From: Phoronis ovalis
Taxonomy: Eukaryota > Phoronida > Phoronidae
Direction of reading: 5' to 3'
Length of the DNA: 22,134 bases
Assembly (NCBI GenBank): GCA_028565635.1
Contig: JAOXYB010092051.1
Span: forward strand, 1-22,134
This document shows positions 1-7,870 of the stretch, piece by piece. Numbering within the stretch: position 1 is the first letter of the stretch; each line of letters begins with the position of its first letter. Both the position numbers and the translations under genes were made by a program. Under the pieces are notes generated by a model. It did no database searches. It worked only from the letters and a program-made list of their open reading frames with translations, and was not told the DNA's origin.

Positions 1-1328
1 TCGTTGTATCACTTTTAGGTAAAATCAAAGGTTTCTTTCGTTACATGTTCATATATAAGATAAAGTACGGAAAACTGTCACTCTTGTTCTTGGGGAATTA
101 GATAGACACAATTAGATGTAAACAGAAAACTTAGAATTATTAAATGTTGAGTATATTACCTTTTTCTCAGCTTTTGGAAATTTTACTTATGGCTAAACTT
201 TTGAATTTTCAAAGTTTGGTCAGTTCATATTTGGAGCAACATAAAGGAAAAGAACATTTGTGTGGTGCATTTAATGAGTAGGATGCCACCGATTATGGTT
301 TCTAAAATGCCCACCAGATGTTTTCCAATCAGTAAACTTGCTTTTTAGACAGTCACGATGGTGAGTGTCTTTCCGCCAAGTTGCTAGCACTTCAAGGCAC
401 TTCGATTACTGTGCTGAACACTAATACAGTGAAGAGATGTACTCAGAGATGTGCAAAAATCAGCTTTGAAAATGACATATCCAATGTCCTCTTGATTCAG
501 TTTGACACAGGACCAGAATTATTTTGAAGTATCACACTAATATTATTTAAAAAAGTGTTATACTTATGAAAGGAGGGATTGATTTGACCAGAATAAATAT
601 TACAAAGAATTTCTGCAAATGAAGTGGATAGCAAAAAATTAGCTGTCAATTTCGGAATCATAATTAATTTCTTGGAAACTTATAATTTGTACATTAGATG
701 CAATATTTCTCTAATTATGATGCTCAACATAATAGCGCATTGAAATTAATTAGATATCAAAATAAGGTAACTTACCTAGTCTGCTAACATACTGACTTTG
801 CAATGAAACAGGATTTTATAGGAACCTATATTTTTCTAGTTTCATAAGTTGGCATTAGATAACTATGCAATGACAGCCATCGTTTCAAGCGGTATTAATT
901 AACATTTTTCCTCTTCCCGCTTATTCTCGGCAGCCACGAGGATATTTCTATATGAAACTGAAAATGTGGTTATATCTTTTCACACAAGGTGAAAGAATTC
1001 ACAATTTTCAAATTTCATTTTTTATCAAAAATTGATAGGATTTATAAGGTATTTACTAGAAAACAAAATAGTATTCTTATGCCTATGGAGGTCTTCTTTG
1101 TTATATTATAAAACATTTTAAAGGACTTGATATTCACTGTGATACTAATTTGACTACATAAACTTCTGATCTAAGTTACATAATAGATATGTTAAAATAT
1201 TTTTTTGGAAAGGTTATACTTTTAATACTTTTCAAATTTGAACAAATCTTTACATGTCATATAGATCAACAAAACCGTCTGTGAGTATAAAATTTACAGG
1301 TCACAGTTTTGACCAGGGGTGAGTATCG
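1..1328. other. Gene-free stretch
   Basis: AT-rich non-coding sequence with stops in all frames. I see no recognisable coding region, RNA gene or clear mobile element. A splice-donor-like GTGAGT at 361-366 and a minus-strand GTAAGT donor-like site near 768-773 are isolated and not tied to a convincing exon. Confidence 0.6.
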
Positions 1329-1390
1329 ATAAGCCGACTTCCTATTAGTCCGACACCTCATTAGTCCGACATCCGGTTAGTCTTACAGCT
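1329..1390. repeat. Short degenerate tandem repeat, ~16-bp unit, about four copies
   Basis: Four consecutive units start at about 1329, 1344, 1360 and 1376. The two central ones share ATTAGTCCGACA; the outer ones are diverged (AAGCCGACTT and GTTAGTCTTACA). An ATTAGTCCGAC 11-mer recurs at 16066-16076 and 18654-18664, which hints at a dispersed repeat family. No coding role is visible. Confidence 0.7.
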
Positions 1391-2925
1391 AATTTTTTAG
1401 CATCCCCCATCTCATCAACTACTGCTGTAACCTTTGTGTCCCAAACAGGGTCCAAAGTATTCCAAAGGAATATGTCGCATCTTAACCCCGGACCTCAACT
1501 TACCTAAGTTCCATCCCTGCATAACAACATGTTCATCGGTGATCTAATATATTAACCTTTGGGCTATAGATGTTCCAAATTTTGTATTTTTAATTCCAAA
1601 ATAACTACGCATATTACGTTCTGTAAAAAAAATCTACTTTCTCCTCCTACGAAATGGTAAATAACGCAGTTTTATGCAATGAGCATCTTACCATCAAGTT
1701 TTACTAAATCAGGTATACTAAATCACATTTATTATTTTTTTAGCAGTGCATTAACATTGTCTGATATGATCTAAAACGCTTACAAGTTCTGTTTTAAAAG
1801 TTACAAGTAGAGCACCTTTTACGTTTTGCGTCATTGACTGCGTGCTACCGTAATGAATCTAACGCAATAATTTGATTTTTATAAACACAATAAATGCTGC
1901 TTTTATAGCTATACCCCTGGTTTACATTGCTATTTGAAGACAGATAATGCGGCCATTTTAACTTAATAATAAAGACATTTCCTTTCTCACTAATGCTTGC
2001 TGAAAGGCCGAAACGTTGAATTTTAGTTTTTTTTTATGTATATCTTCTAACAAATGTTGTTGCAGAATCATCATTTTTTTAAAACCAAAACGTCATTTAT
2101 ACAGCATTCAGTAGCCATATGTCCTTTATTTTAAAACGTTCAAAGTGAGGAAACAAGGCAAAATTACATTTACTGAAATGATAGTATGTAGACAAGTGTT
2201 TTCATTAAAATGCAGAATCACTTAAAATTTGAATTTTTTAAAATCTATCACTTAGACTAATACATTTTAACAACTAAGAAATTTTAAATAATTTTGTTTT
2301 AAGTAAAATATGAATTTATATTTTGCTGTGAAGGCAGAAAAATTGTTGTCAAAGGTGTCCATAATTTAGCCGCAATTAATTTTCTTGTTGTTCTTATTTT
2401 ACGCGCTATTCATGTTTCTAGTGTGCTTACATGTGTTTTTTTGTAATATTACTCTGTAGTGTTATTTGTCATCAGTGTTTTTTTTGTTTAAAATTAATGC
2501 ACTTACTGTATAAAAAATTTGGGATAAAAGCATGCAGTTATTGCTAGCTGACAAAAATAATCGACATCTACTTTTTCGGTAAAGAAAGTGCTATCTGATG
2601 GCGACATTTTGTGCTGGCAGGATATCTGACATTTGTCCGTTATGTAAAGCTTTTTTTATTTTGGGCAATGTTTAAAGTATGTACGTAGGTTGAGGGATTT
2701 TTGACTTTTTTTGGCACATCAATTATGATCATATTTACAGATATGTAACTGATTTGTAAAATTATTAGAATACTAGCAGTTTAAAAATGTGAATGCACAT
2801 TCATTATAATTGCTAAAAAACATAACTTGAAATATATAAACACCTCACTGCATCTCCACTCATTAAATTGTTTTAGAGAAACAGACAAAAATGTACTTTT
2901 AAAGTTTCATTGCTTTATTTTTCAG
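1391..2925. other. Gene-free stretch
   Basis: AT-rich non-coding sequence with no supportable gene. The only item of note is a GGCCGAAACGTTG segment around 2006-2018, resembling the 3' core of degenerate hammerhead/Penelope-type termini; it is discussed as a finding and not called as a feature. Confidence 0.5.
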
Positions 2926-3018
2926 AATGCTGCAGATAAAACTAAGATGCTTCAGAATGTGGTGCAAATGATGAAGTGTCAGCTGACACAAACTTCGAAA
3001 TCATTTTATTGTGTTTAA
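2926..3018 (+). CDS. Possible terminal coding exon, unknown product (weak)
   Basis: A pyrimidine-rich tract ending in TTTTTCAG (AG at 2924-2925) looks like a 3' splice site. It is followed by 30 open codons and a TAA at 3016-3018. The peptide is helix-like (NAADKTKMLQNVVQMMKCQL, then a short Ser/Phe/Cys tail). Two overlapping AATAAA polyadenylation signals lie at 3154-3163, about 135 bp past the stop. I recognise no family and see no convincing upstream exon in the window. It could equally be a chance open frame after a chance acceptor. Confidence 0.2.
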   Translation, partial: NAADKTKMLQNVVQMMKCQLTQTSKSFYCV

Positions 3019-3448
3019 TCAAGTTAGTCATTTATAATTTGAACATATATCAGTGATAACATTTTTTTGGTTAATTACCAAGCCACATATTTACATATAC
3101 ATGATTAAGTACAACTGAGGCATAACAATATTATATTCACCCCTTTGTGTTACAATAAATAAAACAATACCATAACATCAGGTGTATCTTTTACAGCACG
3201 TAAACATCACTACAATGGTTATCTGCATTATTTAACATGATTTATACATACAAATGCTTTTTATGGACAGAAGAACACATCACAAATGGTTTCTCATGCA
3301 ACACTACACAAAACCATTACACGGCATAATGACAATGTGTAATAAATATTCAATTGTACATGGACAATTTGACAGTAGTATGATTTTACTCCGAAATATT
3401 TATGTTGAAAAATAAACAGTACAGTTTCAGTACAGAAATCACTCCATC
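3019..3448. other. Gene-free stretch
   Basis: AT-rich sequence with AATAAA motifs at 3154-3163. It might be the 3' untranslated region of the exon-like segment just upstream, if that is real. Nothing else is visible. Confidence 0.4.
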
Positions 3449-3743
3449 TAGACTTGCTCAAGTCCTTGTGAACTTAAAAATAAAAAAAATAAAAAAAAAT
3501 ATGTTTAATTCTCTTTTTTATGTCTATTACATCAGTGTTTTTAATTATCTCGAAATTTTTTTTTTTACTATCATATATATGTTGGGTGTTTGCGGCTAAC
3601 ACTCAACATATATATGATAGTAAAAAAAAGAAAAAAATTTTCGAGATAATTAAAAACACTGATGTAAAACACATAAAAAAGAGAAATAAACATTAATTTT
3701 TTTTATTTTTTTTTTTAAGTTCATAGGGACTTGAGCAAGTCTA
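3449..3743. mobile_element. Foldback (long-palindrome) MITE-like element
   Basis: The left arm, from TAGACTTGCTCAAGTC (3449-3464), is the near-perfect reverse complement of the right arm, which ends GACTTGAGCAAGTCTA (3728-3743). The arms are ~140 bp each around a ~7-nt loop (TGCGGCT, 3591-3597). Arm mismatches are few and lie mainly in A/T homopolymers. The outermost TA on each side fits the TA target of Tc1/mariner-type MITEs. An alternative reading is a 9-bp direct repeat CCATCTAGA at 3444-3452 and 3748-3756. The terminal 14 bp is itself nearly palindromic. There is no transposase; it would be a non-autonomous element needing a helper enzyme. The superfamily is not established. Confidence 0.8.
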
Positions 3744-4099
3744 CACCCCATCTAGAATGTGGTCTTACAATACGGCAACCTGTTATTATGGAATGTCCAG
3801 ATCCCAGGATTACACACAAGGCCGATACTCAACTGCCCAACAATTTGGCTATTTACATACAATCTCGAGACCACGAATAGGAACACAAAATGAGGATTTA
3901 AACTTTTGAACAAAATATGAATCAGAATATAATTTGGAAAACATTTTTGTAAATAAATGAAATGAAAAATGTCAATGAAATAAAATAGGAGCATTTTTGG
4001 ATGCAGCGCTATCCTAAAATCAAGACCTTTTTGCAGAGCTTCTCAATTGATTAGAATATTTGATATTATAGACAGTCATACATATTAGATATGCAAATG
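3744..4099. other. Gene-free interval between two MITE-like elements
   Basis: AT-rich sequence without a coding region I can support. An 80-codon open frame on the minus strand here (3752-3994) has no recognisable domain and unremarkable composition. This is probably region downstream of the GPCR gene. Confidence 0.5.
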
Positions 4100-4426
4100 C
4101 CCAGGGGGGTAGTCAATATGAAAGTGGATACGCATGTTCCAACAAAATTTCACATGAAAGGGTATGTTTTTCGAACCGCCGGCGTGTACTGCACGTGACA
4201 CGCCAAGGGTCTGACTTTTGGCTAAAATCACGAAAAGGGGTGGCTTTTGGAGGTGTGACACTTCCTTAGGGGTGTTTTTTCCAAAAGTCACTTCCTTTTA
4301 GGGGTGTATTTTTTCAAAAAACTCAATTCCTTAGGGGTGTATTTTTTCCAGAGTTTCACTTCGTTATGGGCTTAACCCAAGTTGGAACATGGGTACCCAC
4401 TTTCATATTGACTGCCCCCCCCCGGG
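4100..4426. mobile_element. MITE-like element with ~43-bp terminal inverted repeats
   Basis: The left end (4100-4142) starts CCCAGGGGGG and runs through AGTCAATATGAAAGTGG to GCATGTTCCAAC. The right end (4381-4426) is its imperfect reverse complement, reading GTTGGAACATGGG through CATATTGACT to a C-run and CCCGGG. Candidate 5-bp direct repeats AAATG lie at 4095-4099 and 4430-4434; this makes the right boundary uncertain by 3 bp. The interior has ~33-bp tandem units and no coding capacity. A small GGCGTGT/ACACGCC hairpin is at 4181-4204. It lies 43 bp beyond the GPCR stop codon, so it may be part of that gene's 3' untranslated region. The superfamily is not assigned. Confidence 0.75.
4258..4370. 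repeat. Internal ~33-bp tandem repeat of the 4100-4426 element
   Basis: Three clear units plus a partial start near 4259, 4289, 4324 and 4357. Each has the form CACTTCCTTAGGGGTGT followed by a T-run, CC and an A-run. Unit length varies from 30 to 35 bp through indels in the T and A runs. More diverged units may continue leftward to about 4210. Confidence 0.7.
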
Positions 4427-4469
4427 TGTAAATGTCTTCAAAGTAACCATAGGTTTTCCTACTGAAAGG

Positions 4470-5480
4470 TTACAACATGACTTGACTATTGCCTCGAACA
4501 TTATTACTACGAGATAATGCTCTTGGCTTGTAACAGAAGAGCAGTCTCAAGCCTTTACGATACATTTTGGAAAATGTAACATAAACAAAAAATTTCCAAC
4601 ATGAGTTACCAACTGCTAGCCACATCAGATAAAATTCTAAATACACAGAGAGTGGTAATGCATCTGGGGAATCTTGAAATATCTGATACAACTGTGATAT
4701 GGACCAGGGAACCCAAGATAAGAAGTACACAATAGCAATAACTATGTTAACGATGTAATTATTTGATATATTTTCCAACTCATCTAAAAGCCCACTGTCT
4801 AGAAGTTCTTTTTTCTGTTTATAAGATTTTGAGCATATGTAAACATTTGTGAAAGCCAGTACTAAAGCAGGTGGCACTGCTACTAAGACACCCGATGTCA
4901 TAAAATATGCTTTTTGAGCATCCCAATCTATAATGCAAAGTCTCGCAGCTTTGTAATATTTTGCTTTAATATTTCCAAACAATGGTGGTGCACAAATGCT
5001 ACATGCAGTCACCCATGAAACTACAATCCAGCACACGAATCGTATTTTTTGTCCTCGTAGTACTTCGTATTTTAACGGCTTTTTAACAGCCACATAATTG
5101 TCTGCACTAATTAATGTGACAGAATATAAGGAAGCGATCCACAAGATGGCGGCACAGTATGCCTGGACTTGGCAAAACTGAGTACCAAATATCCAATCAG
5201 GAAACAGCGATGTCCAAAAGGAAAACGGTGTGATTAATAATCCAATGGCAAGATCGGCAATTGTTAGTGAGCATAAATAAATTTTGTTGACATTTTTCAG
5301 AGCATTGGTTTTCAAAGTGACTAATACTGTTATTACATTTGTAACTATGATCAGTATTGTTTCAGCTAGTATGACAAAACTTTCAAAGCTAAAAGCCATA
5401 CTGCCCTCATTCAGTGGTAAATCCTCTGAATGACCAGAGCTTGGTTGTACAGCATCTACACTTGGCCCCAGAGTTTCCAT
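4470..5480 (-). CDS. Class A (rhodopsin-like) GPCR, GPR21/GPR52-like orphan receptor
   Basis: Intact intronless 336-residue receptor expected in the plasma membrane. The start at 5480 sits in an ACCATGG context and gives a 32-residue outer N-terminus; M28 would leave almost none. Approximate membrane segments are 33-57, 66-88, 100-126, 147-166, 192-217, 241-267 and 278-302. Visible landmarks are N48 (1.50), the SLTIAD motif with D76 (2.50), W96 in loop 1, the C103-C182 disulfide pair, W156 (4.50), P203 and the SWVP motif with W256 and P258. Position 3.32 is A110, so the amine-binding Asp is missing and an aminergic receptor is unlikely. From memory, KPLKYEVL in loop 2, PALVLAF in TM5, WLAVGNS in TM7 and RKGLRLL after TM7 resemble the vertebrate GPR21/GPR52 family, which couples to Gs and is also intronless. 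Oddities: the DRY motif reads D127-N128-Y129, and the NPxxY position reads KFFVY (296-300). There is no N-terminal glycosylation sequon. C316 could be palmitoylated. Ligand unknown. Confidence 0.9.
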   Translation of the reverse strand: METLGPSVDAVQPSSGHSEDLPLNEGSMAFSFESFVILAETILIIVTNVITVLVTLKTNALKNVNKIYLCSLTIADLAIGLLITPFSFWTSLFPDWIFGTQFCQVQAYCAAILWIASLYSVTLISADNYVAVKKPLKYEVLRGQKIRFVCWIVVSWVTACSICAPPLFGNIKAKYYKAARLCIIDWDAQKAYFMTSGVLVAVPPALVLAFTNVYICSKSYKQKKELLDSGLLDELENISNNYIVNIVIAIVYFLSWVPWSISQLYQIFQDSPDALPLSVYLEFYLMWLAVGNSCWKFFVYVTFSKMYRKGLRLLFCYKPRALSRSNNVRGNSQVML

Positions 5481-5823
5481 GGTAACAGGTAAATCTTGTA
5501 AGTTTGTCTTTTTCTGGATCTTACACAGTATCTTTCAGTATCAGTTTTCAACTGATGATACGCAGTATAAGTGTCAACTACTCCACTTTCCATAACTTAC
5601 ACAAAACCACTGATAATATAATCCTTTTTTCATGCCAGTTCCTAAGAAAAATAAAAAAAGAATCTCATTTCCTCTTCAAACAGACAAATTTTACAGTTCA
5701 TTCACACAAATCAATTCCTGTTTTTTGATTCTTCATTTTTAGTTAAAAAGCGAGTTTTCACTCACAAATAAAGGAATGTTTCATAATTCTTATATTTATT
5801 TAGTCCCTTTCCAGAAATGTATA

Positions 5824-5858
5824 CTTTTGTTAATCTATCTTTAATTTTGTTAATCTAT
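5824..5858. repeat. Two-copy 20-bp direct repeat
   Basis: TTTTGTTAATCTAT occurs at 5825-5838 and again at 5845-5858, a 20-bp spacing. It is most simply a local replication-slippage duplication. Confidence 0.6.
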
Positions 5859-6615
5859 TTGACTTCCAATAATTATCCTCAAAGTATGAAGTGTGATTAA
5901 GTCGCCCAAACTGGTCAGCTATAGTTTTCTAAATAGTCTACATGAAAGTTCGTTTTTTTTTGATAAACGACAGTTTCTCGATATCCTCGCTTCAAATAAC
6001 ACATTTAGCCATAAATGAACCGAAGTCAAACACAATAAAATAAATTTATTGATAGAAGGAAGACTGCGAGTACCATAATATTCAAGTAATTTCATCAAAC
6101 AACTGTCTGGCAAGCGTATATATTTACATCAAAATTCAAATTGAAGAGATATATATAGCAATGCATTCAGGAGTGCTTAATTAAGGATCCTTATAATACT
6201 AAACTAAGTTAAATCCCCCTAGAAATATTGCAAGATTAATCTGCCATTAAATACTTCAATAAAGCATTTTATGCAAAATTTATCAATACAGATCTATTTT
6301 TTTATTTCCTAATAATACTGTTATTCTGTGTTTAATGAAAGATTAAGTATGAATGTTTATAACTGACAACCCATATGAAGTTCTAGGCTATTTTATAGCG
6401 AGATGTATAATTTCCCCATAATTTCACTTTATCATTCCTTCATACAAATTAATTGTCCAGAGTACCATCAGCTTGTAATTAAACAAAATTTTAATAGGCG
6501 TACAAAACTTGCAATTACCTTCTTTTCATCAGAACATCAATTTCCAGATTTATTGCAATGTCACAATATCAGAGTGACACAGAAACAAATTTGATTTCGA
6601 GGTACTTCCACTCAC

Positions 6616-6729
6616 AAATCCACTTCCTACTAAAGTTCTGCTGGTTTACAGGTAAAAATTTCAGAACAATATTAATAGCAGGAGAGATATCTTGGCTCCT
6701 AAATCCACTTCCTAAGGTAATTATGCTGG
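6616..6729. repeat. Imperfect direct repeat, 85 bp apart
   Basis: AAATCCACTTCCTA followed by a diverged stretch ending in CTGG occurs at 6616-6644 and again at 6701-6729. This is a short, aged duplication with no visible coding or terminal-repeat structure. Confidence 0.45.
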
Positions 6730-7466
6730 CTATGCGTAAAATTCTTTGCACAGGAAATTTCAAACATCCATATAGTCCAACAAAACGAAAATTACACTAG
6801 TGATCAAGTCCGTTTCTTTGCAGTCTGTATTTCATTTTGGCTTTCAAGTTTATTTTAAAAAGTCAACAGAACCAAGATTTTCCATTTCATACTCCTTTCG
6901 TTAAAAATATTCAGCAATTAATGAATATATTACTAATAATATCATTAAGATTGTTACAGTAATTGAGACTTACATCAAATGCAGATTAAAAATTGGATGT
7001 GATTTACTTTCTTTTTGCTTATCAACCTACATTAAGGCTAGAATCAGTTATGTAAATCAAATCCATCAAATTTTAGAAACACTAAAGATTTTTTTTGAAT
7101 CTAGTACTTATTTCCTTGTTAATATTATCTTAATTTCAGCTAAAATCTTGCAATTTAAAAAAAAATAAACTTGATCATATTGTTATATATCTCATTCAGC
7201 AGAGGTCATGCAATATATGTACTGTAGAAACCATAAAATGTGTATCAGGCTTTTAAAAAAAAATCAGACAGAATGCAAAAGTTATTCCTTTTTACACTTC
7301 CCACTGATACTTGGTAGCATGTGCTTAAAACTCATGATCAGATAGTGAGACTGTGCAACTATAGTAACATCACAGAATGTGAAACAAAGACTTCTTTGAA
7401 ATTCTTACTTTGTTGAATGATTTTCTTTATTAAATTGTTATAAGCAGGTTTCTAGTACAGCATAAT

Positions 7467-7539
7467 ATTGCAATAATGAGATCCTCTGACGCGACACTAA
7501 TCCTGCGACACTAATCCTAGCTGATATCATCATTGCAAT
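7467..7539. other. Inverted repeat enclosing a 14-bp tandem duplication
   Basis: ATTGCAATAATGA (7467-7479) is complementary to TCATCATTGCAAT (7527-7539) with 12 of 13 pairs. The intervening 47 bp contains GCGACACTAATCCT exactly twice in tandem (7491-7504, 7505-7518). It could be a tiny foldback relic or a chance hairpin. Function unknown. Confidence 0.5.
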
Positions 7540-7746
7540 TAGTTCTTTACTTTATTGATGACACTAGATTATTCGCTCATGCTGACTAATCCAAACACTC
7601 AATCTGGTTTTTATTTCCTATTGTTGATTAATCTAAACACAATAAATGTAAAGGTAAATAAAGATGGTCAGGTTTATCATTAGGTAGGTGCCTACAGTGT
7701 TGTGATGTGTGCATACTCAACTTTTTCTGTCTGTTGATCATCATAA

Positions 7747-7870
7747 CAACAACAAAAATGACGTATTTTACTCTACAAGATTGCCAAGTTTTTGAGTCGT
7801 ATATGCGGGAATACGACGTTGAAATAATGATAAATATGGGAAACTTGGCAATACAAAAGAGTTGTTGTTT
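7747..7870. other. Nested inverted repeats (long imperfect hairpin)
   Basis: Two perfect nested stems are present: ATTGCCAAGTTT (7780-7791) with AAACTTGGCAAT (7841-7852), and inside it GTCGTAT (7796-7802) with ATACGAC (7811-7817) around an 8-nt loop. A weaker outer CAACAACAA/TTGTTGTT pairing (about 7747-7755 with 7862-7870) extends it. The asymmetric 4- versus 23-nt internal loop is unlike a standard pre-miRNA. It could be an aged foldback element. Confidence 0.5.

Larger units (their letters stand above)
5481..7466. other. Gene-free stretch upstream of the GPCR
   Basis: AT-rich sequence that should contain the GPCR 5' flank, but I cannot place a TATA box or transcription start. Open frames here are short, overlap one another on both strands, and show no domain. 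Only small direct repeats (5824-5858, 6616-6729) stand out. Confidence 0.55.

Noticed and set aside
1315-1520. Possible hAT-like element, CAGGGGTG on the left and CATCCCTG on the right
   Set aside because: Only about 8 terminal bases match, and the flanking 8-mers differ, so there is no target-site duplication.
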